Shown here piece after piece: positions 51,608-60,758 of a DNA stretch of 64,000 nt. A program made the position numbers and the translations under genes. Each line of letters starts with the position of its first letter. Position 1 is the stretch's first letter. The stretch is from an uncultured Vibrio sp. (GTDB taxonomy: Bacteria > Pseudomonadota > Gammaproteobacteria > Enterobacterales > Vibrionaceae), in assembly GCF_947488985.1 (NCBI RefSeq), contig NZ_CANLBV010000014.1, forward strand, positions 1 through 64,000, given 5' to 3'. The notes beneath the pieces were generated by a model that was given only the letters and a program-made list of their open reading frames with translations, searched no databases and had not been told where the DNA came from.

Positions 51608-53580
51608 ACCGCCTTAATATCATCATTGAAGCTATCAAAAGGAATGCGGTGTTTGACCAATGTTGGTTCAATAGATTGAATTTTCTTCTTTCTGGCATCC
51701 AGAATTAATTCATTGGCATAATCGCACATGTCATTTATCGACCTGAATGAAGCAATGAGGTTATCCCGCTCCCTCGATAGTCTTTTAGCCGCTTTGTCAG
51801 TGATTATCTTATGCTTGCAGGGAGCTTCAACAATATCTATCAGGGAGCAAAGGCGTTCACAATTACGGTTGGTGCAGTACCCCCCTGTAGGAAGCAACAC
51901 AATGGATTTGTCACCAGACCTTACCAAAGCGAGCAATTCACTTCGGGACATCACTATTTCTTCGCCCTGTGCTAGCCGCTCGGCTTTATTCTGGGCTATG
52001 CGCTCGCCTTCAGCGCCACTCAAGGTGTCGGATACATTGTAAATCTCATCCCATGCGTCCACCGCAGAACTTTCAATGGCCTCCTCAAATTCATTCATTA
52101 ACTGAGCATCCATTAGCAACTGGTTGGTACGCGCCAGTTCGGAATAGTTCGCATACCAATTGGACATATTAATATTGCGGTGTTTAAGCTGGTATTTTAC
52201 GGTGAGTGCGTTGCCCAGTCGGTTTTTCACCATAAAGACCACAAAACTCCGCCGTAAATCATGAGAGCTAAGCTTAGGTAAACCGTCTCCAACCTTTAAA
52301 CTTCCTGCTCGCTCTGGATTTAACAGGTCGAATTCGTCAACGTCTTCGGTGGTCGCAGTAATGTTGAACTCTTTCATGTTCAATGCATCATCAGCACCAT
52401 CAACCTTGTACTTTAACGATGTTTTATTTATGAGCACCTCACTGTCATAAGGGATATCTGAAGAAATAAAGGCACTCTCAAGGTCTTGTTTCTTTGCGTT
52501 GTATTGGTCTAGGGCTAGTTGACCATTTTGATAGCCGTCATCCAGTCTTTCCAAACTATATTTCCTCGCAGCTTCCGTTGCGTCAAAAGCGAGCTCCAGC
52601 GCCAACTTTGCGATAGGAGCTGTATTCCACGTTGTATAAATCTTTTCGCCTTTATTGCCTTTTGTGGAAAACCCTGAGACCTTGGGTACAGCAGCCAGTG
52701 AATCGTCATAGCTCTCTTTGTTCATAGAGAGTAGCTCTTCTTTTCGGGCAGCGGAGAATAAACCGACACAGATAAAGCACATCCTGAGCATTGTTCCTAA
52801 CCAATTTCCACGTCTGTGAAATGAGAAGTTAGGAATGACTTTTCGTTCAGGCCACTTCCTTGTTTTGTAGGACATCCTCATTCGGAGTGCACGCATTTGC
52901 CTCTCGTTAAGGGCACTCACATCGAGCGCTTTAAGCTCAGCGTTGAGCATTTTATCCTGATAGGTGTAAAGCTTTTCCATCGCCGCTGAAATTTGGTGGC
53001 GATAGGGGTGATAGGTTTCAACAAACTCAACAACGGTCTTTAATATACTGACATGAATCGCTTCAGGAAACGCAATTGCCTGACCTTCACCAGCATCAGG
53101 GTTAACCCACTTGGTATACTCCCGTTTATGGACATAACGCGTTACAAGACCCGCTTTATTCAATGCATTGATCGTAGACGCAATGTGTTGGCATACACCT
53201 ACGCCGCCAACCCCATGTAATGCTTTTGTACACTTTTTCCACTCTCGCTCGCTCGAAAGCAAGCTGAAATCACTTTTTCCCCAGCGTGTTGCGATGGTGT
53301 TTAATTTATCCCTATTCGCTTTCAGCATGCTAACAGCCACATGGGAGTTAGAGTTTGATTTTTCCTTTTGCCATTGCATCAGCGCATAGAGGTAAGACTG
53401 AATATCGTGGCGATACTTCTCATCAACATGCCTAAAAGGCAATGTTTTCACATTCTGGTTCAGGGCGTGGAAATCCCACTTTGCATCAAAGACACGAGAA
53501 ACACCTTTCCCGTCAGAGTCAAACGTCACATACGGATTTTCAACAAGTTCTTGGCGAAGCTGTATAAGTTTTTCAGACAT
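51598..53580 (-). CDS. Tyrosine recombinase, module 1 third gene (IntB-like)
   Basis: A 660-residue recombinase. ATG 53580 has an AAGGGG site that overlaps the end of the preceding gene; a longer frame reaches 53649. Catalytic residues are visible: Arg in FSAARKEELLSM, HDLRRSF, and LKHRNINMSNWYANY with His and the nucleophile Tyr. A Cys-rich C-terminal motif (GGYCTNRNCERLCSL ... PCKHK) is probably a zinc knuckle, also present in module 2. The active site appears complete. Confidence 0.85.
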   Translation of the reverse strand: MSEKLIQLRQELVENPYVTFDSDGKGVSRVFDAKWDFHALNQNVKTLPFRHVDEKYRHDIQSYLYALMQWQKEKSNSNSHVAVSMLKANRDKLNTIATRWGKSDFSLLSSEREWKKCTKALHGVGGVGVCQHIASTINALNKAGLVTRYVHKREYTKWVNPDAGEGQAIAFPEAIHVSILKTVVEFVETYHPYRHQISAAMEKLYTYQDKMLNAELKALDVSALNERQMRALRMRMSYKTRKWPERKVIPNFSFHRRGNWLGTMLRMCFICVGLFSAARKEELLSMNKESYDDSLAAVPKVSGFSTKGNKGEKIYTTWNTAPIAKLALELAFDATEAARKYSLERLDDGYQNGQLALDQYNAKKQDLESAFISSDIPYDSEVLINKTSLKYKVDGADDALNMKEFNITATTEDVDEFDLLNPERAGSLKVGDGLPKLSSHDLRRSFVVFMVKNRLGNALTVKYQLKHRNINMSNWYANYSELARTNQLLMDAQLMNEFEEAIESSAVDAWDEIYNVSDTLSGAEGERIAQNKAERLAQGEEIVMSRSELLALVRSGDKSIVLLPTGGYCTNRNCERLCSLIDIVEAPCKHKIITDKAAKRLSRERDNLIASFRSINDMCDYANELILDARKKKIQSIEPTLVKHRIPFDSFNDDIKAVWS

Positions 53581-53584
53581 AAAA

Positions 53585-55447
53585 TTACCCCTTAAAAAAT
53601 TGGCTTGCGCTAGCTCGGTCTTGATAAAGCGGGTGGTACTCACCGTCATCCACTTTTTGTTTTGCTAGAGCGTAGTTTTTAGGTGCTTTCTGTTTCAGCC
53701 TGAGAAGGACTTTTTTCAACATCCCCTCCACCACAAAATACTCATCCTTCGGTGCGGAATTACTTGCCACCATCTCTTTGAGGTCTTCAATTTGCTCTAA
53801 AAATGACAGCATCAACCAGATATCATTTTCTGACGCCACCAATTTATGACTGTCGCAATCAAAGCAAGCAAGAAAATCCGTGCAACGCCCCGTATCTTTC
53901 GAAAAATCGATGCCCAACTGATTCATGCGCCTTGTTTCCGCAATAAGCTTCTCTGGTGTTGCCCCTGCGCATTTGATGCCACTGGGCGTTGTCATTAATG
54001 GCTGCTCTTTGCTTTTACGGCTGCGCAAATTCTTATAATCATAATCTGACAAAATATCGCTGCGCATCGCCTTTGCGTCCTCGATGGCTTTACCAATCTC
54101 CTCGCCCTTGGCAACAGCGTATTGTGCGTCCATCGTGGCATTAAGGTTGTTATCATGGTCTGCCTGAACACCACTAGAGTAGCGTTGGGCGACAACATTT
54201 ATTTCATTATTCAGCCCTTGTGACACAAGGAAGACATCTTCAGTGACTCGCATCAGTACATCAGATTTTGTCGCCCTGAATCGGCTTGTATTAACCGTTA
54301 AGCCAGTTATCTTCTCAAGCTGAGTATTGATGTAGCCAATATTTGAACCATGGTTATTGAATGTCCAAACCTCACCATTGCTATTGAAGAAAGGGCAAAG
54401 CGGCAGTTCATTTGACAGCGGGATACCCAGTGATTGGTACATCACTTTAGACGTTTTAAGCCATCGAGTAACCAGCTCCTTGGTTCGCTGGCTAAAGCCA
54501 GCGCTATTATCCAAACTCTTATAACCCGCCCTGAACTTTTCTCCGTCAAAAACAAACCGCCCACTGCCAATGCTTTTAAATGAAACGTCCTTATGCTGTA
54601 CATTAGCGAGCACCGATCTATTCATGCCTGTCAGCATTGAGAACACGAAAAACCAATTGCGTGATGCATGGTTATAAAATACCTGCCGATTAAGTCGTTC
54701 AAATGGAAGCGAGGCGTCCTTTAGGTTTGCAGGCATGGGTTTCATGCACTTCTTGAAGCCCTTTTTCTTGTCTGCACCTTGCCTTAATGTCCAGCCATTA
54801 CGCTTTGCTTGTTCATCAAACCGCTCTTCATCAAAGAACGGATGAATATCTAGCAACTCATTGTTCTCAATCGCTTCCTGAAAGGCCAGTGCGCCTTTAA
54901 CCAATATTTTGGATAACTGCTTCAGCTCTGTTTCCACATGAAACGCTTTATTTGCAGCCAAAGGGCGTGCTCCAACTTCTGGCAGTACCTTAAGGTCAGC
55001 TTCTCTGTTCCACTGCCTTAATAAGAAAGATAAGCTTTTTTTAACCCCAGAGGCTTTAGATACCTGCACACCTTTTTCGCGTAATTTATTGAAGTGCTTT
55101 AAGCAATCAATCATGACGGCATTAGTAAAAAGGTCACCGTGATAACCAATGCCGTCAAGATATTGGAAGTAGTTAACAAGCCCAGAAAAATAATTGCTCT
55201 TTGATACATTTTCAGGTAGGGGGTTTAGCCGTTGGTGAATGTCCCTGACGATATCATCCCGATTCGCTAGCACGCCACTTCCTGATTTTATTTGCTTTAC
55301 TGTCGGCACGTTACGGTAGCGTAGGCGGCGGGTGTAGGCTTTCTTTCCATTGCCACTATCTAAAACCATATCTTCAAAACGAAGTGGAATAATAGGTGCG
55401 CTGCTCTTCTCTATCGTAATTTTGGTACGCTTACGCCCTTGCATCAT
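53585..55447 (-). CDS. Tyrosine recombinase-like protein, module 1 second gene (CDS2-like)
   Basis: A 620-residue protein with the recombinase fold but an altered active site. A box with TGMNRSVLANVQHKD keeps an Arg. The usual HxxR box reads SRFRATKSDV. The last box (VVAQRYSSGVQADHDNN) lacks a clear Tyr context. The C terminus has a CTDFLACFDCDSHK zinc-like motif followed by WLMLSFLEQIEDL, shared with the module 2 partner. It overlaps the first gene by 4 bp. It may be a structural or DNA-binding partner rather than a catalyst. Confidence 0.8.
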   Translation of the reverse strand: MMQGRKRTKITIEKSSAPIIPLRFEDMVLDSGNGKKAYTRRLRYRNVPTVKQIKSGSGVLANRDDIVRDIHQRLNPLPENVSKSNYFSGLVNYFQYLDGIGYHGDLFTNAVMIDCLKHFNKLREKGVQVSKASGVKKSLSFLLRQWNREADLKVLPEVGARPLAANKAFHVETELKQLSKILVKGALAFQEAIENNELLDIHPFFDEERFDEQAKRNGWTLRQGADKKKGFKKCMKPMPANLKDASLPFERLNRQVFYNHASRNWFFVFSMLTGMNRSVLANVQHKDVSFKSIGSGRFVFDGEKFRAGYKSLDNSAGFSQRTKELVTRWLKTSKVMYQSLGIPLSNELPLCPFFNSNGEVWTFNNHGSNIGYINTQLEKITGLTVNTSRFRATKSDVLMRVTEDVFLVSQGLNNEINVVAQRYSSGVQADHDNNLNATMDAQYAVAKGEEIGKAIEDAKAMRSDILSDYDYKNLRSRKSKEQPLMTTPSGIKCAGATPEKLIAETRRMNQLGIDFSKDTGRCTDFLACFDCDSHKLVASENDIWLMLSFLEQIEDLKEMVASNSAPKDEYFVVEGMLKKVLLRLKQKAPKNYALAKQKVDDGEYHPLYQDRASASQFFKG

Positions 55448-57039
55448 ACTGCCGCCTCCAAGTCATCAAAAGCGCCAATATAGTCCAGCACGTCCTCATA
55501 GATTTCATCGGCGGAGGGCATATCCTGTGCTATTTTCAGATACTCCATCGTCGTCCCTCTATCTTCATGTCCTAGCAACGCTGACACCCTATCCAATGCC
55601 TCATCGGGTGTGATTGACGGGTTGCCATGCTCATCCTTTTTATTTAAAAGGTGGCGGAATATATTCACGGCAAATGTTGAACGCAGATTATGTATAGAGC
55701 CGACAATAGGCTGGTCAAGACCTTGGGTTAGGTTTGCTGTGTTACGTATTTCAACCCAGCGCCCAGTAAAGTCTTGTAACCGCTTAAACATCGGTTTCCC
55801 GGACTGGGTAATAAACAGGTATTCCAGTTCAGGGTTGATTGCATCATCACCCTCAAAGAAATGCGTATTACCTGCCTCAGCCTGCTCCTTGCACCATGCT
55901 TTGAATTTCTCAAGGCGCTTTTGATACCTATCAGACAGCGAGTAATCGTAAAGCATCTTCATCAATGTGGCGGGGATAATGGTTTCGCGGCTTTTATTGT
56001 TTTCTACGAAGCCCTCAGCCGTCTTTGTGAGTGACTGATACTTATCACCGACACCCAAGTCCATAACAGGCTTTTTAAACACCTCTTTGCCATCCTGAAT
56101 CATGGTCTCAGGATTAACTATCTGCCCTAAATGAAGGCTCGCTGCTTCCTCACGGCGTAACCCTGTATTGCGGCAAATCATTGGGTGTAGGCAAAACTCA
56201 ATAGGCAGTGAATGCAGTTTATTATTGTCACCATGACGAACTACTCTACGGGACTTCATTAATATGTTTTGCAGGATGTTCCATTCATTATTAGTAAACG
56301 GCTTTAGATCACGGCGCAAGTTGCTGAGGTTTGTGCCGCCACTGCGTGATGACTTAGAAAACTTAATCCGCATATCCGTCGTATGTACCTGCTTACGTTG
56401 GTAAGCTTTCATACTGGATGCAGATGCTGCGAAATGGATATTCACTGTCTCAAACTGGAAGGGAGGGTTATTAAAGCGGATACCTTGGCGAAGACAGTGT
56501 TTGTAGAAACCAACAACACTACTCATATATTGCCTAGCCGTTGTTTTAGCCAATACGCCATTAATAGCGAGCTGCTTTATTCCATCTCGATATTGGTATG
56601 TTACCCGTTCTTGTTTGTTGCGAGGAAAGATACTCCATTCTGGACGGGGGTCATCATAGAGAGGGTCAAAGTCCCCTTCATCGTATTCAGCATCCCACTC
56701 TGCCTGTTTGTCCAGTATGAAGCTAAAGTAATGGGCAAGCCCCTGTGCATCTGTACCAAGCTCAAGCACGCCATCATCGATTGCTTTCGACAATAAGAAT
56801 TCATTGACCATGTCTAATGGCTGGTAGCTGATTAGGTTGTCTTTATCGTCATACCCAGCGATATAGAGTAAGGGAAGTTTCTTGATTAGGAACGTATTAC
56901 CATTGGCACGGTAGGTAACCTGAGGTTCGCCATTCTCATCAATGGATACCAATGGTTTCTCGTAAACGAAGTTAGGGATAGATGAAATCTCTACCTCTTT
57001 TCGTATGACCTTTTTCTGATTTTCATCGTTATCTGACAT
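55444..57039 (-). CDS. Tyrosine recombinase, module 1 first gene (IntA-like)
   Basis: A 531-residue recombinase from ATG 57039, chosen because a TGAGG lies 6 bp upstream; the frame is open to 57060. The active site is complete: RNTGLRREEAASL near 290, HNLRSTFAVNIFRH near 460, and LGHEDRGTTMEYLKI with His and the nucleophile Tyr near 500. The palindrome at 57051-57079 lies just upstream. It starts a four-gene operon with 4-10 bp overlaps. Confidence 0.88.
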   Translation of the reverse strand: MSDNDENQKKVIRKEVEISSIPNFVYEKPLVSIDENGEPQVTYRANGNTFLIKKLPLLYIAGYDDKDNLISYQPLDMVNEFLLSKAIDDGVLELGTDAQGLAHYFSFILDKQAEWDAEYDEGDFDPLYDDPRPEWSIFPRNKQERVTYQYRDGIKQLAINGVLAKTTARQYMSSVVGFYKHCLRQGIRFNNPPFQFETVNIHFAASASSMKAYQRKQVHTTDMRIKFSKSSRSGGTNLSNLRRDLKPFTNNEWNILQNILMKSRRVVRHGDNNKLHSLPIEFCLHPMICRNTGLRREEAASLHLGQIVNPETMIQDGKEVFKKPVMDLGVGDKYQSLTKTAEGFVENNKSRETIIPATLMKMLYDYSLSDRYQKRLEKFKAWCKEQAEAGNTHFFEGDDAINPELEYLFITQSGKPMFKRLQDFTGRWVEIRNTANLTQGLDQPIVGSIHNLRSTFAVNIFRHLLNKKDEHGNPSITPDEALDRVSALLGHEDRGTTMEYLKIAQDMPSADEIYEDVLDYIGAFDDLEAAV

Positions 57040-57050
57040 ACTAAACCTCA

Positions 57051-57079
57051 TGCTGTACATACAACCAGTATATACAGCA
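57051..57079. promoter_or_regulatory. 29-bp palindrome at the ycgN/recombinase junction
   Basis: TGCTGTACATAC (57051-57062) and GTATATACAGCA (57068-57079) are inverted with 11 of 12 matches around AACCA. It lies 17 bp from the ycgN stop and 12 bp before the first recombinase start. It could be the element end (recombinase core, 12-5-12), an operator of the recombinase operon, or a LexA-like site (CTGG-N8-ACAG on the minus strand). Confidence 0.6.
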
Positions 57080-57095
57080 TTCTCAACTTTAAAAG

Positions 57096-57548
57096 TTAAT
57101 TATGAGGTTTTAGTCTATCAGGTAAGTTTTGAATGTGATCTTCCCAATCGACAACATCAATTTCGTAGACCACTTTATTGCGAACGCTTTCACCGGCAGC
57201 ATGCATCTCTGATTTAGAACCTGTGATCAACGGATGCCACTCAGGAATCGGCTTAGATTCTGATAGAAGACGGTAAGCACAAGTGTCTGGTAGCCAATGG
57301 AACTCGTGGATCTTGTCACGAGTCAGCTTCAAACACTCTTCACCGGAAGTGAAGCGGTTTAGGTAGTCTTTACACGAACATGTTTTGTCGTTTAACCAGC
57401 TACACGCCACATTGGTGTAGTAAACTTCATCGCTATCTTCATCCATAAGTTTATGCAGGCAACACTTACCACAGCCATCGCACAGTGATTCCCACTCTTG
57501 CTCTGTCATCTGTTCTAGTGTTTTTTCTTGCCAAAATGGATTCGTCAT
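57096..57548 (-). CDS. ycgN: YcgN family cysteine cluster protein (UPF0260)
   Basis: A 150-residue conserved protein of unknown function. The family Cys cluster [12 protein letters not shown] (23-34) is followed by more Cys ([12 protein letters not shown] near 48-59). It probably binds metal or a Fe-S cluster. It is a core chromosomal gene in gamma-proteobacteria, so it probably marks the host backbone inside the island. Its 3' end touches recombinase module 1, while module 2 begins 250 bp upstream of its start. It appears intact. Confidence 0.92.
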   Translation of the reverse strand: MTNPFWQEKTLEQMTEQEWESLCDGCGKCCLHKLMDEDSDEVYYTNVACSWLNDKTCSCKDYLNRFTSGEECLKLTRDKIHEFHWLPDTCAYRLLSESKPIPEWHPLITGSKSEMHAAGESVRNKVVYEIDVVDWEDHIQNLPDRLKPHN

Positions 57549-57798
57549 AGGATTACTTCTTACTCTTTTACTGGGGTGCGTGTTATACCGCTAGCCCATA
57601 AAAAGTTCAAGGATAATAATTGTTCATTGTTTGATTCAATCAATAGCTGCCACCCCCATCATTTTTTGCTACTATCGCGCACCCTATTATTGAGTGAGTT
57701 TAATTTGATGGAATGTCGCCTAGGTTGTGGAGCTACCCTAGTTAAATTCTATTAGAAGTACTACCCTTTTTATAAGGTTTAGAAAAGAGGGGGAGCTT
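57549..57798. other. Intergenic region between ycgN and module 2
   Basis: This 250-bp region must hold the ycgN promoter (minus) and the promoter of module 2 (plus). A CTAGG/CCTAG imperfect inverted repeat lies near 57710-57735. A GCTAGC occurs at 57590-57595 without the arms seen in the M sites. GAGGGGG precedes the GTG start of module 2. The left end of the second element should lie here but is not resolved. Confidence 0.45.
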
Positions 57799-59028
57799 GT
57801 GAAGATTGACATTCTCTATGATGTGCCCGTTAGGCTTGGTGAGGCTTCAGCTTTAAAGTCTGAGTTAGACAGCCTCTCTTTCAACGGTGACTATAAAACC
57901 ATCCAAATACCAATCCTTACTGGTGACTTTCACCCTGTCCTGCGCGATAGAATTAACCTTTTTCTTTTACACAAAGCATCAGCTGGTCACAAAGACCTAT
58001 CATCAATGGCAAAAGCCTTTAAAACATGGGTTAGATGGCTAGTTGATAGAAAAATTGATCCATTCTCAGTACCAAAAGTGAAGTATAAAAGCCCTACATA
58101 TGGGTTCAGACAACACTTAATAGAACGAATAACTGAAGATAACAGTTTAAAAACGAGTACTGCAAATAGTTATATTCTGGTAATTAAAGAGTTTTATGAA
58201 AGCCTATATGACGATTGTGTTTTAGATAAATCGCATTTCTATCGCTATAAAATAAGTACTATCAATGGCTACAGAAAGCTTCAATCCTCCGACCTTGCCA
58301 TAAGGGTCACCCGCTCGGTCGATGGTAACCTGAACCCACTTAACCACGAAATACAATTAAAAGCTCTAAACCTTTTGAAGGGTCAAAATAAAAACTTTCA
58401 ACTAGTATTTAAACTAATGATTTTTTGTGGATTGAGATTGTCAGAAGCACTATCATTTCCTTGTAGATTAATCAAAGAAGAGCTATTCCCAAATGATGAC
58501 AGTAAACTAATCAAAGGTATTACTATAGGACCAAGCCATGGTGTGAATACCAAATTTGGTGCCGATAGAGAATTATTCATAACGGTTAGACTTGCTCATG
58601 AAATTCTTGATCATGAGTTTTCTTTAAACCATACCATCATTAGAAAAAACTATGTGGAAAGAAGAAAGCTTGAATCAAAACACATACCTTTATTCGTAAA
58701 TAAAAGGTCTAGTCATTACTCAAAAAGTGCATTTTATAGCTCTTGGTCAAGATTTAAAAGACTCTACAAAGAAATATACAACCAAGAATTTCGACACAGT
58801 CCTCATGACTTAAGAGCTACATTCGCGACGAATTTGTTAGAGGTCGCATTGCATTCATCTCCAAAAAATATTGACACATGTATCGAAACTACTCGTTTGT
58901 ATATGGGGCATCAGAATGTTGAAACCACTTTAAAGTACATTAGATTTGTAAATAAAAGAAAGACTGCAAATGATGTTGCTGAAATAATGGACAAGTACAT
59001 TTTTGAGGTATTTAAGGAGGTAGCATGA
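57799..59028 (+). CDS. Tyrosine recombinase, module 2 first gene (IntA-like)
   Basis: A 409-residue recombinase with a GTG start behind a strong GAGGGGG site. The active site is complete: FCGLRLSEALSF near 210, HSPHDLRATFATNLL near 333, and YMGHQNVETTLKYIRF with His and the nucleophile Tyr near 372-388. It is much more AT-rich than module 1, indicating a different source. Its stop overlaps the next ATG (ATGA). Confidence 0.88.
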   Translation: MKIDILYDVPVRLGEASALKSELDSLSFNGDYKTIQIPILTGDFHPVLRDRINLFLLHKASAGHKDLSSMAKAFKTWVRWLVDRKIDPFSVPKVKYKSPTYGFRQHLIERITEDNSLKTSTANSYILVIKEFYESLYDDCVLDKSHFYRYKISTINGYRKLQSSDLAIRVTRSVDGNLNPLNHEIQLKALNLLKGQNKNFQLVFKLMIFCGLRLSEALSFPCRLIKEELFPNDDSKLIKGITIGPSHGVNTKFGADRELFITVRLAHEILDHEFSLNHTIIRKNYVERRKLESKHIPLFVNKRSSHYSKSAFYSSWSRFKRLYKEIYNQEFRHSPHDLRATFATNLLEVALHSSPKNIDTCIETTRLYMGHQNVETTLKYIRFVNKRKTANDVAEIMDKYIFEVFKEVA

Positions 59029-60758
59029 CCACAAGCAAGTACGATGCTGACCTGATAATAAACACTTCTAAAGTGAGTGATGGAAGGTACGTTATTGACC
59101 TAAACTTGTTAGCCCTCGATGGTTACTTAGGTACAAGAGGAACCATAAGGAGCACTATAAGTGGAGTCAATAAAGCTACCTTTGATAAACACAGCAAATA
59201 CTACTCTAGAAAGTTACATAGAGAAGCGAAAATTATTTCTGGCTTTATTATCACTTATAAATCCCCTGGAAGAAGGACAATCTTCAACATCCTAAAAGAG
59301 TTTCTTGACTTCCAAATAGACCAAGAAAATTCATTAAGAGACTCCGCTAAGCTTCCAGATTATTGCATTTTCCTCCAATCAAGAGTTTATAAAAGAGAAA
59401 TATCTAGAGAACAAGCTGGAAGTCACCTCTCTGTTATAAACTCTTTCCTAGTTTACTCTGGTGACATTTACTCCAACTATAAACATACGTTTTCAGATAA
59501 AACATACAGAGAAAGCGATGACACCTATAATAGCGAAGAGCTTTCTAAGATAATACAGGTTTGCTTTATAATATTCGAGACAAACGCTGATGTTATTCAT
59601 GAACATTTGCTTCGCACAGAACAAGGCTTTAGAGACTTCTCTATAAGCAATGTCACGTCAATTAAAGAAGTAAACCTAGCCAACCCCAAAATTACATTCG
59701 ATTATATTGTAAAAAACCCAGTATACTGGTTTATGCATAGTGCTTTTGTTCTCTTTTGTTTTTTTACGTGGAGTAACGAGCAACAGTTAAAACAAAGCAA
59801 TATTAATGATTTCAACTTGAATGAAAATGGAGTTGAGTCTGAATTAATATATAAAGGAAGAGCTCATAAGTTTATCAGATTAAACATTGGTAAGTCCGGT
59901 ATTGAAGGAGAAAGGACAGGTATAGAATTTTACAAGCGTTTCATAAAAGTCCGCCTGCAGCTAGTTGAGTACTTAAAAAGACTAGACTATATTTTTAACC
60001 ACAGTGCTCTATTATTCATGATAAACCAACGTGATAATGAAGTGAGAAGACTTTCGCCTGCTTTAAATGCATTTGAAAAGCACCCCATTATAAAGCATGT
60101 TATAAAAAACAACTTAAAATTCCCCAAAATTTCGAGTAGAAGGTTGAGAAAAACTGTAGAGCAGATAACAGATAGTGAAGTTAAAAACCCATTTACTATA
60201 CTTGATAAGGCACAGCATAGTTGGGGTACTTACCGAAAAAATTATGCGCAAGGAAACAAAATTGAAGCAAGAAAAGCTATGGGAGCGGCTCTCAAAAACC
60301 TTACTGAATCTGCTATTAATGAAAGGAATTTTAAAGAAAGAAGAGAAATAGCCGAGCAATATGATATAACGATAGTTTCAAATGGACAATCTGATTATCA
60401 ATTAAATGGAATAGTTTGCACTGATGTTTCCGGTAATTCATCTGAGTCGAATAAATTCAAACGCCAGCAATCGAAGTATAAACGCAACCCTAAACTCTGT
60501 GCAAATTTATCAAATTGCATAAATTGTTCAAAATGCGCAGTGATAGAAGATGAAAATGCGATTTATCACCTATTGAGTTTTCAGCACATGATTGATTATA
60601 GCAAACCTATTTATATAGGATCCATCAATGCAAATGAAAATTACCGCTATTTAACATCAAAAATTGAACTTATGCTTGCATTTGTTGATGCTAAAATAGT
60701 AGCTAAAGCGAGAAAATTCTTACAAGATAAAGGCGTTGCTGAGATATGGAAAATTTAA
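59025..60758 (+). CDS. Tyrosine recombinase-like protein, module 2 second gene (CDS2-like)
   Basis: A 577-residue protein with recombinase-like layout but degenerate active site. The first Arg box reads FFTWSNEQQLKQSNIND with no Arg. The second reads SRRLRKTVEQITDSE (Arg instead of His). The last is AQHSWGTYRKNYAQ, where His and Tyr may remain. A Cys motif (CANLSNCINCSKCAVIEDEN) precedes YHLLSFQHMIDY, paralleling module 1. It probably assists IntA and IntB. It overlaps both neighbours (4 and 13 bp). Confidence 0.78.
   Translation: MTTSKYDADLIINTSKVSDGRYVIDLNLLALDGYLGTRGTIRSTISGVNKATFDKHSKYYSRKLHREAKIISGFIITYKSPGRRTIFNILKEFLDFQIDQENSLRDSAKLPDYCIFLQSRVYKREISREQAGSHLSVINSFLVYSGDIYSNYKHTFSDKTYRESDDTYNSEELSKIIQVCFIIFETNADVIHEHLLRTEQGFRDFSISNVTSIKEVNLANPKITFDYIVKNPVYWFMHSAFVLFCFFTWSNEQQLKQSNINDFNLNENGVESELIYKGRAHKFIRLNIGKSGIEGERTGIEFYKRFIKVRLQLVEYLKRLDYIFNHSALLFMINQRDNEVRRLSPALNAFEKHPIIKHVIKNNLKFPKISSRRLRKTVEQITDSEVKNPFTILDKAQHSWGTYRKNYAQGNKIEARKAMGAALKNLTESAINERNFKERREIAEQYDITIVSNGQSDYQLNGIVCTDVSGNSSESNKFKRQQSKYKRNPKLCANLSNCINCSKCAVIEDENAIYHLLSFQHMIDYSKPIYIGSINANENYRYLTSKIELMLAFVDAKIVAKARKFLQDKGVAEIWKI

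Noticed and set aside
57576-57604. GCTAGC with CGTGTTA nearby upstream of ycgN, considered as another M-type site.
   Set aside because: The arms are not in the right order or spacing; likely part of the ycgN promoter region.
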